From NCBI GenBank assembly GCA_963573305.1, contig OY754330.1, forward strand, positions 2,666,001 through 2,730,000: DNA of 64,000 nucleotides, written 5' to 3'. A program made the position numbers and the translations under genes. This stretch comes from Pyrrhosoma nymphula. Its lineage: Eukaryota; Arthropoda; Insecta; Odonata; Coenagrionidae. Below, one piece after another: positions 11,444-23,099 of the stretch. A model generated the notes under the pieces. It was not told the DNA's origin and did not search any database. It worked only from the letters and a program-made list of their open reading frames with translations. Position 1 is the stretch's first letter, and every line of letters begins with the position of its first letter.

Positions 11444-14141
11444 CATTCATTCATTCATTGCAGTAGTCTACCGGTTAGAGGTAGGTTGTGATGAAAGTCA
11501 GAGAATATCCATCGAACTCTTACACGTGCCGTGCCCTTTCTACCTCTAGTATTTCTTTCTTCATCTCAGCATAAGTCCTACCTTTCTTCATCCCGTCCAT
11601 AAAACAGATTCTCTTCCTTCCCCTTCCCCGCTTGCCCAATATCCTACCCTCTGTCACGGCCTTCAGCAAACCACCGTCCCTCATTACTCCTTCCAGCCAC
11701 CTACCCTGTCTTCCCCTAATCTCATCTATAAGTTTCCTCTCCTCGCCCACCATATCAAGCACTTCCTCATTTGTCTTCCTTTCCGTCCAACGCACCTTCT
11801 CCATCCTCCTCCACACCCACATCTCGAAAGCCTTCAGCCTATTTTCGTCTTCCTTTCTCAAGGTCCTCGTTTCTTCCCCATACAACGCCACACTCCATAT
11901 CAAGCTCTTCACTAGCCTCTTTTTTACATCCTTACTTAAGGTCCCCGTCATCAGCTCCCTTCTATTATTGAACGCTTCCTTCGCTAGCGCTATTCTCCTC
12001 CTAATGTCTTTGCTACTATGTCCTGTTTCTTCTAGCGTACTACCCAAGTAATTAAATTGTTCTACTTGCTCCAGTTTGTGACTCCCTACTCTTATCACCA
12101 GCTTCGCTTTCTTTGTCCTACAGAATCTCATTACTTTTGTTTTCCTATTCTTTATCTTCATTCCGTATTTCTCACACTGCTTTTCCAGTGCATCTACTAA
12201 AGTTTGCAATCCTTTCGATGACCGACTGACCAACGCCTGGTCGTCTGCGAATCTAACCGACTTTATCCACTGGCCTCATACTTTCATTCCCACATCTAGC
12301 TCATCCCATGCCTCTCTTACCATTTCCTCAGCATAGATGTTAAAAAGTAAAGGCGACAACGGGCACCCTTGCCGTACCCCGCGACCTATAACTGCCCACC
12401 CTGATTCACCGTCAGCTACCCTTACCTGAGCCCTCTGCCCCTTGTATAAGTTTCGGATGAGTCTCCTATCACGCCAATCTATTCATATTTTCCCCAGTAT
12501 CTGCATTAGTTTCTCCCAGTTTACTCTGTCAAACGTCTTTTCGAAATGTACAAAACAAGCGAAAACATTCTGATTATGCTCTATGTTTCTATCTATAAGT
12601 GTCCTCATTACCGCAATCGCGTCTCTGGTTGCCCTCCCCTTCCTGAACCCAAATTGATCATCGCCTAAGTAGCACTTTGCTCTGCTCTCCAACCTTCTAT
12701 TTAGTATTCTAAGCAACACTTTTGCTGCCTGCGAAATTAGACTGATTGTTTTATACTCCTCGCATTCTGACGCTTTCTTCTTCTTCGGGATAGGTATTAA
12801 TACTTTTCACGAAATCCTCTGGCCATACTCCTTCCTCGTAGATCCTGCGAATAAGTTCGAAAAACGATTTTCTCCCCTTACTACCTAGATTCTTCAGTAG
12901 CTCCGAAGGTAGGTTATCGGTTCCCACGGCTTTTCTACCCTTCATCTCTCTTAATGCCCTCTCTATTTCACTCTCAAGTAACTCTGGTCCGAGGCTATCC
13001 TTATCTATTTTTCCTTCATCCTCTAGATCTAGGCAAAGGGGTCTATTCTCGCTGTCATATAGCTCCTCTACGTATTCTCTCCATTTTTCTTGGATATCTC
13101 CCTGTTCGATTAATATCTTCCCTGTTTTGTTCATAACCTTTGGTATCGTTTTACCTCTCTTACCACCCGATAACATTTTCACCTTGGTGTACAAAGCGCC
13201 CACTTCCCCCTCCTCCTGCATCTTTTCCATTTCCTCACATTGTCCCTTCCACCAGTTTTCTTTTGCCCGATTCGTCACTCGCCTGAGTTTATTATTCAAT
13301 TCCTTGTACTTACTTCCTCTTGCCTACGTCGGTGTTCACGTTTTTCCATATCCTTCTCTCCTCCATTTTCTTTATCATTTCTTCTGTAACCCACTGCTTC
13401 TTAACCCTCTTCTTTTCCACCGTTCCCATTGTTTTCTCTGCCACTCCTGCGATGCCTGTTTTTATAACTTCCCACCTTTTCTCTATGGTTCACATCCGCT
13501 TCTCTTCACCTATGTTCTTTTCTACTAGCTCTTGGTATTCCCTACTTTTCAACCCTTTCAATGCTTCAAGGTTCCACCTCTTTATCTTCCTACCTTTACA
13601 AAGCCTTTTGAATCTAACTTCACACTTCATCATCACCAAGTTATGAACCGAGTCCGCATCCGCCCCTGGATAGCTACGAGAGTTTTTTACACTGTTCCTA
13701 AATCTCTGCCTCACCATTATATAATCAATTTGGTATCTCCCAGTATCACCCGGCATTTTCCATGTGTACCTACGCCTGGGGTGATGTTTAAACCAAGTGT
13801 TTGTCACTACTAATTTATTTCTTGTACAAAATTCAACTGCCTTTTCACCGCGATCATTTCTTCTTCCTAGCCCAAACCCTCCTAATTCTAATCCGTCCCT
13901 CCATTCCCCCACCACTGCATTCCAGTCACCCATCACTATTAGGTTTTTCTTCCCCGGCACTTCTCTAATTATTTCTTCTACTTGCTCGTACACCTCTTCC
14001 TCCCTATGGTTGTTCGTAGGCATGTATACCTGGACCAGTACGAAATTCGTCGGCCGTGCTTTTATTTCTACCACCAGTATCCTGTCGCTCACCTGTTCAA
14101 TGTTTACCACCCTCAGTCCCAACTTTGTGTTCAGTACCATG
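11444..14141 (-). mobile_element. LINE (family A, copy 2) inserted inside PLE-1
   Basis: A 5'-truncated LINE of about 2.7 kb, read right to left. An EEP (APE-like) endonuclease lies at about 13490-14141, with VMGDWNAVVGEW, GRYQIDYIMV and SVHNLV visible. A linker and RT fingers follow at 12751-13299, then an RT part at 12483-12719 (DDQFGFRKGRATRDAI). Last is the palm FADD box near 12242-12256 and the C-terminal region to the stop at 11520-11522 (WSVALYGEET, RRMEKVRWTERKTNEEVLDMV). Several stops and frameshifts separate these blocks. The motif A residue that should be a catalytic Asp reads H (FVHFEKTFDRVNW). The 3' end is a short UTR with (TGAA)n. The nine bases GCGAATGGC occur on both sides, as a target duplication. 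The clade (RTE, L2 or CR1 type) was not resolved. Confidence 0.9.
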
Positions 14142-14150
14142 GCGAATGGC

Positions 14151-14900
14151 AATAGCCTACCAAAAATAAATTTGGCCTTAAAAAGAACTTACACTGCCAA
14201 TGGAGTGGAGATGTTGGAAGAGAAAGAAAAACCCATCGCTTAGGCTTGCATTCCTTATATATCCTCTAAATATAACAAGATATCGAGGATATTAAAACGA
14301 CACAGAGTGGAAACGGTACACGAACTGCATGCTAAGCTCAAAACTTTCCTGGTCACCACTAAGCGGCAACCTCGGCCTGCAAAACAACTGGAGTATACCG
14401 CAATACCATGCGAGTGTGGTAGGGTGTATATTGGCGAGACAGGGAGGACCATCGAGAAAAGAATCAAAGAGCATGAAAGGAGCATAAGGCTTTTCCAACC
14501 GGAAAAGTCTGCATTAGCAGATCATATGACCTTGACCATGGTCATCGTGTCCATTTCACTAATTCCATGTTACTTTCCCGGGCATCCAAATATTGGGAAA
14601 AAATAACAAAATACGCCATATTGATACAGGTAGAACAAAATAACATCAATGGAGACAGCGGCTTCAACTGAAGTAAGACTTGGAGACCGGTAATTGACGA
14701 AATTAATAAGAATCGTAACGGCCCCCACAACAATGGGGCAATAAACTGTGGCTACATATAACCGCCAGCATCGCTCGACTCATTATCCTGATGATGATGG
14801 CTGAGTCAACCATCGAAACGTTGCTGTATTTCGATAGCCTTATCCGGTGTCAAACCCGTTATGAATATAATTCGCCGGAAAACCTTGAATACTTAATATC
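14151..14900 (+). pseudogene. Penelope-like element 1, GIY-YIG endonuclease and 3' end
   Basis: This continues PLE-1 after the LINE. The frame carries one TAG at about 14240-14242 and then encodes NKISRILKRHRVETVHELHAK and a GIY-YIG nuclease: IPCECGRVYIGETGRTIEKRIKEHERSIRL, where VYIG is the YIG motif, followed by the conserved Arg and His/Glu region. The frame decays after LADHMTLTM, though INGDSGFN and SKTW of the usual PLE C-terminus are still seen near 14650-14680. The 3' UTR contains a hammerhead-like motif at 14788-14822. PLE GIY-YIG domains nick target DNA for reverse transcription. The outer boundary is uncertain. Confidence 0.75.
14788..14822 (+). ncRNA. Hammerhead-ribozyme-like motif (PLE-1)
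   Basis: Box CTGATGA, one unpaired T, stem II GATGG/CCATC around a 9-nt loop, GAA, then self-complementary ACGT and a cleavable T. Stem I is weak here (one pair). The position at the 3' end of a PLE agrees with published hammerheads in these elements. Confidence 0.6.
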
Positions 14901-15502
14901 AGGTAAATATTTTTTCGGGTTTTCACGTCGTTGGTTGTTTTTCGAGACAACAGTCACTACGTGTTCACCACTCGGTCTCACGTTGATCTGACCGGCTCAC
15001 AACGGTACTATGGTAAATAGTCTTGCAGTTGCAAAAACATATTGCACATATGTATATAATACCTGTGCAATATTTTATACATCGACTTGCCTGGCTTTCG
15101 AATATGTATTGCACATGTGCAGAGTTAAATAATTTTGTGGTAGCATATCAATCGAGGAGTCACGTGATATTTTATGCTCTCTTAGAGTGCTACAGTTAAC
15201 TGTTCTCCCCTCTTGTCATCATGTTGTTCTAAGCATGGGCTTCGAGTGTACTGAAGTGTAGGGTATAGAAAAACTGTTAGTATGAACCATGGTTTTTGAA
15301 AATTAAAGGCAAAGTGCTATAAAAGTATACTTTTGTATGTGTCACCGAGAAGAATCTTTGTTTTCGTCTGCTTCCCTAATTTGCGTCATACGTCATTGAT
15401 GGTGACCCCTCATGATGGAATGCAATAAATAGTTCTGTTGTGCTTGTCATTATCTTTATTCACTCAATATGCTTCTGGCTACTGTACATTTTCAGTACCC
15501 AC
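14901..15502. other. No gene seen
   Basis: AT-rich sequence after PLE-1, with several ATTGCACATATG-like words near 15040-15120 but no coding frame or structured repeat that I can support. Confidence 0.3.
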
Positions 15503-15621
15503 GTGCTAGTCTTGTTGCTGTCAGTGAGTCTATATCGCTCTTCCTCCTCCAAAGCCTGGTTGTGGGAGCGGTACTTGGCCTGCTGACGCTGGCTCGATTC
15601 CTGGAAGTCCATCTCCTGCTG
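15503..15621 (-). CDS. Candidate internal exon of an unidentified host gene
   Basis: One minus frame here has strong G/C preference at third codon positions in an AT-rich neighbourhood. It reads QEMDFQESSQRQQAKYRSH, then NQALEEEERYRLTDSNK: Gln- and Glu-rich, charged, coiled-coil-like. A stop (TGA, 15622-15624) lies just before it, so the exon must begin at an AG such as the one giving GACAG|CAG or GCAG|GAG. A donor-like GTGGGT follows at 15497-15502. The region before the acceptor is not pyrimidine-rich, which weakens the call. I do not recognise the protein. The plus strand also has an acceptor-like TTTTCCGCTCCTTTCAG at about 15635-15651, so the gene could lie on the other strand. Confidence 0.35.
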
Positions 15622-18101
15622 TCATTGGCTTGATGTTTTCCGCTCCTTTCAGCATCCCAGCAGCCATACCCTCCGTGGGATTTTGTCTTCTCTCCTGTCC
15701 ATAAAAACATGAACTTAAAACGCTTTATGTGGAAATTTTGCCATCCGTTGATGGGATTTCTCCATTATTGAAATGATGAAAACTTAAAAGTGTCAATTGG
15801 AAGTGAAAACACCTCGTGTGAGTTGAATATTTTATATTTCATTGCTTTTTGTGTGGATTTACTATTTTTGGATGGTGTAAAGATATTATTTTTACTTAGC
15901 TTCAACATACTGAATGTTAGTTCGGAAGAGAAACAAATAAAATGTTGTACAAATTTATACACTTTTGCGATGAGATAGTGGCGGGTGTTGAAACCATTGA
16001 AACCTGATTGATAATGAAGTAAACATTACGAGTAGTACCTATTGGCCAAAGTTGGATTTCTTTTTGTCTTCCCAATGGAATATTTCCACTTGATGAAGCG
16101 GTATATGCTCTGTACCTATATGACCCATTCCTGTTTTTTTTACTGTGTGCCATGGAATCTATATATTGCTTACAAGCACTTATTGCTAGTCAAAGAATTG
16201 TGAACATGGTTGTGCCAATAAGTAACAATGCGGAAATAGACTGTTGATATAAATCTAATAGGACATGTGGCTTCGATGGATATGCAGGTGACATGGAATG
16301 GTACATACCTACCCTGCATACTGAGTGGTTGTGAATTAACTGAATCCCGAGTATGGAAAATAATATCACATTGTCTGTCGTTCTCGTAGTGTTCAACAGT
16401 GTTATTACAGCCCAATGATTTGATTGTTTAGTTACTGACCTAAGAGTCACAGGTAAAAGACTCGCTAGAGCTTCTATGGGTAGCCGCTGGTATTAGGGGA
16501 TCAGATGGCTAGAATACTGGCTTCCCTTGCTTAGAGCCCTTTTTTTTGAATCTGTGCATATGCCCAAGGTTTTTTTCAGGGGTGCCCAAACCAATCCTTA
16601 CTTGTGTTATGGGCGGAGGGCCTTTCTCTGTTCATTGGGTGGGAAGTAAAAGTATGAACTTGGCAGTTGAACATTCCCTTTAAATAGTAAGCTAATGCTG
16701 GATGATGAGACCATTCTTCCTTTTCCTAAAATCCTACCTTCACCAATGCAGAGCACTCTCATGTCCGTTAATGGCACAGTTGGCCTCAGCTTCTTGTCTC
16801 CTCTTTAGGTATTTTATGCTAGTACTATACCAGTACATATCATAGCATTCTGGATTCTACAAATCCAGAGGAGTCTGCCAGAAATGGAACTGCTCCCATA
16901 CATCTAATGCGTGAATTTCACGTAGTGTATACATTGTTTGTGGTGAGCTCTATGTCAACTCATATCTGTTTATTTAACCCTTGGCCTGATAACTTATTGT
17001 TAATAGTGGTCACCGTGTAGGCTGATGATTAATTATTATTGATATGATCACAATATTTTTTGAAGCAGTCTTCAAAGGTGTCCTTCAGACGAAATTGGTC
17101 GTGACAGTTCCTTTCCCCGAGTTAATTTTCGGTTTCCAAGAAGTTATGGTAAATGGAAAAATCAACGATTGCGTATTTGATGGGGTGTACTTACCTTAAA
17201 TTGAACCTTGGACCCTGCGAGGTCCACAGGCGAATGCTCAAACTTCCAACGATTGAAACTTGTTAAATGTATAAAATAAAGCGGACTGTGATAGTATGTA
17301 TATGTAGTAGTTTTGGAGAAGGTGCTGCTTTAGCAATATCCTTAGCACTTACCCTTGAGTTAAGGTGTTCTCCATGGTATTTCACCCGATCCACCTCTGA
17401 AATAATAGAAAAATATGAGTATGAAATGCGTACTTTTGTTGATGTTTGTATGAAAAATAAGGAAGTTGGGGTAACTTACTTGTTAACATAGGGCAATAGC
17501 TATTATTGGGAACAGAAGCAGTGTACTGGGACTAATCAGACCATTCTGTTTTCATGAATCGTCAAGAGACTAACAACAATGAATTGGAGATATTGTTGAA
17601 CTTAAGCATATCTAAATTATTCCATGACTTTCACTAAAACCATGTTCTAAAATAGCTAGACAAAGTGGGGGCAGTTCCTTTTACTGCCAGAAATTTTAAT
17701 GATGATCAGGAACCCATTTACGGGACTAAGATATTCACTTGAGGTGTTGGGACTATTGTAGGGATGTAAAATGTACATACATTTCTATTTATAACTCTCC
17801 GAAAAAATTGATTTCCATTTTAGCCTCTTTTGCTTGAAACAAAAATCCCCATGTGCCAATTTTTTCTCATCCACTGAGTCTTTTCATTATGTATCTCAGC
17901 TCAAAAAGTTTTGTATGGGTGACGATTTGAATATTTTGCTCTTACAATTACCTCATAAAATTTCACATATTTTCTTGAATTTCTCTTCATTCTAGCTTTG
18001 AACATGCATGGCCACAAATAAAAATGCTACCCCAATAGACGAGAGTATTTTTAGTATAATGATTTATAATCTTAAAAAAAAACAACTATATCCTTACTTA
18101 C
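15622..18101. other. Probable intron or intergenic DNA, no gene seen
   Basis: AT-rich, no long open frame, no recognisable repeat. If the minus-strand exons on either side belong to one gene this would be its intron. Confidence 0.3.
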
Positions 18102-18135
18102 CGCTCTCGTGGAGATGAGAAGCCTTCGGCATCGC
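18102..18135 (-). CDS. 34-nt microexon with consensus splice sites
   Basis: On the minus strand, CTCATATTTCATTTACAG at 18136-18153 is a good acceptor and GTAAGT at 18096-18101 is a perfect donor. They enclose 34 nt. Of the three frames, the one reading DAEGFSSPRER has the best codon character (GAT GCC GAA GGC TTC TCA TCT CCA CGA GAG). The length is not a multiple of three, so skipping would shift the frame. The exon is predicted from splice sites alone, the partner exons are uncertain, and the product is unknown. Confidence 0.45.
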
Positions 18136-18595
18136 CTGTAAATGAAATATGAGTTAAAAGTTAGTGCTGGCTCCAGTTGATGTTCTTCTAATATTTTATT
18201 TTAAGCCATTGAACAGTTATGATGGTGTAACCAACTCCCCGGTCACATTTTTCTTTCTTATTACAATAAAATTCTAAAACCTACGCTATTACACAAAACA
18301 TGAAAAGCTTTCCTCCTCGCTGAAGGGATTAATGGTTATTATTACACAAACACATGAATAAAAACACTTCATTCTACCATTGAAATAGCATAACACTTTC
18401 TTTTAATGAGATATTAAACCTTTATATAGGCAATAACAATATTCAGAACCTTGTAAATGATATATTGGGCCCAATTTATAATATCAATCTTTCTGCTCCA
18501 ATCTCGTTACATTTAAGTTACTTTTCAGATAAAACAATTTTAGTCATGGAGGTTATTATCTTTCTTTCCTTTACTGTCCTTAAAGGCTACACTTA

Positions 18596-18868
18596 TCGTT
18601 CGTCTGGGATTCTTCTTCTCACTCCTACGGCTACGGGCTTGCGTTCTCTCTCCTTCCTTATCGTCAGATTTCTGGGCCGTTTTGGTTTATCACTTGGGCC
18701 TCGTGCCCGATTCCTTCCTGGCCTTTCTATAAAGTTTCTGGTTCCTCTTTCGTCACCTCGATACCCCCTAGTCTCCGCTTCCTGCCGCCATTTTTCTCCA
18801 GACTCCTTGTACTTCTTCCCTTCGCGTGCCTTTCCGGTCTTAGCTCCTCCACTTATCTCTGCATATTG
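18596..18868 (-). CDS. Candidate charged, disordered coding exon
   Basis: A minus frame of 91 codons is open between TAA at 18869-18871 and TAA at 18593-18595, with no ATG, so it could only be an internal or 3' exon. The product is rich in R, K, E and G (KAREGKKYKESGEKWRQEA, then RNFIERPGRNRARG and KPKRPRNLTIRKERERK), like SR-type or nuclear disordered regions. An acceptor could be AATATGCAG at about 18861-18869. GTGAGA inside the frame near its 3' end is a possible donor. The strand is purine-rich, which lowers the chance of stops, so openness alone is weak evidence. No family recognised. Confidence 0.3.
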
Positions 18869-19912
18869 TTATCTGTCTTCTTTCTAAGCGTCCCCGGTTG
18901 CTCATTGTTACTTATTTATGTATTTTCGTCGTCCTGAACTCCTCCGATGTAAATATTGATTTATTTAGGCGTCCTTGGTTATCTATTGTTATATTGTACT
19001 TAATTATGATTTTTTAACTATTAATTTGAATTGCTATTTATTTCTGGACTTGGTTATGGTAGTTTGGTTACAATGGTTTTAACATAGCTATCGTTTCATT
19101 TCGATATTTTTGTCCCTGAAATGAGGCAAATCTTTTTGTATGCGTCTGGTATCTTTAGATTGTGAGAGGCAAGATGTGGTGCATTAGAATGTGAGGTATA
19201 GGTTAACTTTTCAATCAGTCCCCACACATCCTTCAATTCGTAGTTTTACGAGTAAATATTAGTTCTCTTTGCTTATGGTAAGCAATGATAACAAGTAGTA
19301 TTAAGAGATAGGTCACTCGAGTGTATCGGCACTAACTTTGTGGAAGCTATGGACTTTCATAATGGCATAATGTAAGTACTGAAACCATTATGTTCGGTGG
19401 CGAAGAATAAAAGTGTGGAAATTGTACCCGTGATTATTTTCGAATTGTGGAGGAAGTAAATAGTAGGAATTAAGTCTGGTCAATAACTTGCCATTGGCAG
19501 TGTGGACATAGAAATAGGCCAAGGGGCCTTTTCCTTTCTTTATTTTCCTTTTGCATTACCTTCGGCATGTAATTAATATATTTTTTTTTATAATTTTGAC
19601 ATTTCCCGAGGGAAATGGGTTTTCCCTGACTCGGAGAGCGGACATTAGGCATTCCGCGGGTCAATTCACAGAACACCGCAGTGCTCCCAATTTCAATGGC
19701 AATTTCCGGAACTTATGGGAAAAATCGCGTGTCTACTCTGCTCACCTTAAAGAGAAAATGAAAAATGGGAAGAAATTGCACACTTTTTCAATCCTTTCAT
19801 TGATTTTCTTGGGTTGTCAGCAGTGGGTACCTACTGGGCAGTGCCGTCCCTAGGGACAGTGCGACAGGTGCCTCTGCACTGGGCCCCGCGTCTATGAGGA
19901 CCCCGCACTAGG
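18869..19912. other. No gene seen
   Basis: AT-rich. CAGTGCCGTCCCTAGGG at about 19851-19867 looks like the end of a hAT-type element, but no matching second end was found. Confidence 0.3.
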
Positions 19913-20555
19913 CCTGTGCGATTATTCGATTAATTGAATCGTCGATTCAATTATTTTTACAATTGATCGACTATTACAGCACATCGATGTCGATTGCGGT
20001 GATTGAATCGATCGTCAATTTTTTTTTCAAGTTTCAATTGTTGTTCAATTGTCTTTTGTTATTCAATTCACAATTATTGTCCGGTAATCGATTGATTGAC
20101 GATTATTGATTCGCTTTGGATTGAATATTGCGCGTTTAAACTTGTTCTCTCATTGCCCGTCGGCGGCCATTGAACACGCTGCGGTTCTCACCTGTCTGTC
20201 TTCAAATAGCGATCTATTCCTTTAATTAATTAATAAAAGCTAGCTGATTGAATTATTTTGTTGTTTTTAAAATGAGTTCTTTCATTTTTCTCATTGCCAA
20301 AGGGAAAGACTTTGAAAAGCACGATTCAATTGAGTCCTGTCAATTAATTGGTTGATGTCAATTAATTGAGCAATGACAATCAATTGATACCCATTTCGAT
20401 GTCAATTAATTGGCCTTTGTCAATTAATTGAATGTCTTCAATTAATTGTCATTGCTTCAATTCCCGACAGTTGAATCGACCACATTTCCATTTATTCTTA
20501 TAATTGATCGATATCGATGTTTTTCGATAATCGTCAAGGACTACTTCGCACGGGC
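19913..20555. repeat. ATTCGAT/TAATTG-rich repeat with an 18-bp tandem core
   Basis: A region dominated by ATCGAT, TTCGAT and CAATTAATTG words. The outer ends GGCCTGTGCGA (about 19913) and the complement of TCGCACGGGC (about 20547-20556) form a weak inverted pair like some hAT termini. Inside, the perfect palindrome CAATTAATTG starts at 20341, 20359, 20403, 20421 and 20439, that is at 18-bp steps with one 44-bp gap. This implies a decayed tandem array of an 18-bp unit. Confidence 0.55.
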
Positions 20556-20626
20556 TTCCCTCGTTCAGACGGTGCCCCGGTGAAACCCGCCCATTTCCCG
20601 AAATTGCCAACTACTTAAAATACTTA

Positions 20627-21254
20627 TATCGTTTCCACTGAAATGTAGACACCCACACGCCCCATTTTACTGATTTGATTGAATGGGGCCGGGTCGGTAC
20701 GAGAGGCTAGCTGCGAGGTCACCGAGAGACGACGAGGACGGACGTGGATGCGACAGGACTAGCGGAATTAGAGTCAAATAAACTCCGAGAGCTAAAACCA
20801 CTGAGGAAACTCACGTCCACGAACACGTTGGGCCGATCGGAGTCTTTTCGTTCGGGCTCCGTCGCGAGGTTTTTCCTTTTCCTTAGATTCAGATTTGGAC
20901 CCAAAGTGAGTGTGTCTCAATACGAAGCGGCTCCGTAGACGAGTTGGTTAATTCCATGCGAGGAAGTTGACGTGCGGTTCCTGCAGGGTTAGAATCCGAA
21001 GTCAGGCTATTTTTTATATCTTGTAGATAAAAAAGATGCAGTCTTAATATCAACACAATTTATACAGTTGACAAAAGAAAGAGTTAAAACGAATTATTTT
21101 ATTTACGGCTTAATTTATAAAAATGATGACTCTATCTACGTTACCAAATTTATTTCTTAACAGATTTCATTCTTTAGGAGAAAAATAGCATTGGAAGTGG
21201 CAGTAGGCAGTTGCATCTTTGTGTCCTTGCAGTGAATTATCATCAAAACTCCGG
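20627..21254 (-). repeat. 628-bp inverted repeat, right copy
   Basis: Reverse-complement copy of 7560-8187, same length and apparently identical. Read in the left copy's direction its flanks are ...TTTAACTCG before and TAAGTATTTTAAG after, unrelated to the left flanks. Confidence 0.85.
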
Positions 21255-21463
21255 CGAGTTAAATACCTGCTCATAGTATCTACAATCCTCTCTAAATAAC
21301 CAAATGCATTCACAGTTGCGATCATTTTGATAAACCCTAAAGTTCGAAACATGAATGTTATTCAGTTATTTTCAAACTTCTAGTACTTGGTCACGTAAAA
21401 ATGTGGGAAATGTGGTGTTTTAAAGTACGAACGCTTTCCTTCGAGTGGGTGTGCGCAGAGCCG

Positions 21464-21612
21464 GATTACCAATAAGGCAAAGTAGGCTGTAGCCTATGGA
21501 CCCCGGCGGGGCCCTGAGAATTGTCTTCCCCTTTCTTCTCTGGCGACTTGCTTATTAACGTGGGCCCCGTTGCTTGTACTGCCTATGGGGCTCCAAGTGC
21601 GTTAATCCGTCA
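21464..21612 (+). repeat. Dispersed repeat, hAT-terminus-like (copy 1)
   Basis: Starts GCAGAGCCGGATTACCAATAAGGC and continues through GGGCCCTGAGAA and a CTTATTAACGTGGGCCC block. The same order of blocks recurs at 51605-51760. The CAGNGCCGGATTA opening is common at the ends of hAT-type transposons, but no transposase or second terminus was found. Confidence 0.55.
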
Positions 21613-22620
21613 CTTGATGTGCGAACCATAGTAAGTTATAATGACCAGGTGGAAATAAATAGGTGTATCAGCTCCTTTATCCCAAATTATCCGACTATTT
21701 TCAATAGTTATATATGTATGGCCGAAATCAACGTCACCCATATCTTCAACCATTTTAATAATTACAAAATTAAGTGCACGTCCCTGAAGGTTTGATTCTC
21801 ATTGAAATTGAATCTAAATTTCATTTGACTAATATGTATTTTGACCCACGAAATAGATTTTTGGCAATGGGATGAGTATATCCGTGAATATGTGCTTCTT
21901 AACCTTGGAGACAGTAGGTGTTAGAACGTCTTAATGTAACCTTCTCCGTATTCTGAGCTCTCTGTCGCTTAAAGAGGCGTTATTGTCGAGATGGTAGGCA
22001 TCTCATGAATATCGTCCATCTCTGATGTGGCGAGAATGAAGGGAGTGTTAAAATTGACTCACCGTTCGGAGGTGGGCTCGCCGCTATGCTAGGATGACAA
22101 CGACGCATTGGACAGTACCTAGGCATTGACCGGGCAAGTCACGCTGCACAACAGCAGCAGCGGTAGGCAATGATATTGCTCACTACCTACGCCCGGGAGA
22201 ACCCTTTAACTAGAAAAGGGGCTGGCGGAATTCGGCAACATTTTAACCTAGAATGCAGTTGTTAAACTGTTCGACAGCGCCTCCATGAGGCGGGACTAAA
22301 AGCCACTGTTATCCGAGCAACATAAACTGGCAATAATGCGGTTCGCAGACAAGTTCAAGCAACAGTCCGCAAGCATTTTGGGACTTGACCATTTTTGCGG
22401 ACGTGAAGACGTTTAGGAGTGACTGCAACGGCAGAATGCACTTGTGGCGTCCGGCACGTCATGCGCGCGGTAAGGAACCTGTAGTATGTTCATATATATA
22501 TAGTATACTGAATGTATTGAATCAGTACCAGAATTTCATGATATTCGAATGAGAGAAATAATAATTTATCACTAGTAAAATACATTGTTAAGTTCAAGTT
22601 AAATATGTAATAGTGAATAA
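21613..22620. other. No gene seen
   Basis: Anonymous sequence. No frame above background, no repeat recognised. Confidence 0.3.
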
Positions 22621-22745
22621 CTAGGTGAATCCTCATAAAATGATTTATTTACGACATAGGTTTCGCTGCAGTACAGCATCATCAGGTAAGGATGCGGTAC
22701 TAAAGCGAAACCTAGCTTGTTAATACATCATTTGGAATGGAATCA
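22621..22745. mobile_element. Inverted pair of PLE terminus fragments with a hammerhead-like motif
   Basis: On the minus strand at 22659-22685: box CTGATGA, unpaired T, stem II GCTG/CAGC, GAA, near-palindromic ACCTATGT, C. Stem I TTAC/GTAA is complete. A related sequence (GGATGCGGTACTAAAGCGAAACC) lies on the plus strand immediately to the right, at 22689-22712, with matching downstream words (ATACATCATTTGG against AAATCATTTTATG). Two PLE ends therefore meet head to head. No coding part remains. Confidence 0.55.
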
Positions 22746-23099
22746 CAAAGTTATTCATTATTGTTTAATATGAATCAGTTCCAGAAAGTTACGCAAGAAT
22801 CGATTAATTTAAGAAATTCTAGGGTTTAAAAATATTTAAAGCTTCAAAGCCGATTTATAACGCTCATTAACTGCAAATATAACAAGACATAGTAATGTCC
22901 TGTTAATCCAACGATTAACACTGTTTCCACTAACTTTATTTGAAATAAATAAGGTAGGAATCCTTTTTTTGATTGCGATATTTAAAAAGGAATGGCGCTC
23001 AAATGAAGTCGACAATGTTAAAAAGACCTAATATTTAAAATTTATTTAATCTCAGGGAAATTAAATAGCTCTTTTTCACGAATTGTTGTATATCTGTAA

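Noticed and set aside
11520..13813. Serine- and proline-rich plus-strand proteins opposite LINE copy 2
   Set aside because: Antisense shadows of the LINE ORF2 on the minus strand.
20744..20938. A conserved 64-codon protein present in both 628-bp copies
   Set aside because: Conservation is at the DNA level through duplication, no motif is recognisable, and several frames are equally open.
7560..21254. A 13.7-kb Polinton/Maverick or foldback element with 628-bp terminal inverted repeats
   Set aside because: The interval holds only unrelated PLE and LINE remnants and candidate exons. No DNA polymerase B, retroviral-type integrase, protease or capsid frames are present, the ends lack the usual AG start, and no target duplication is visible.
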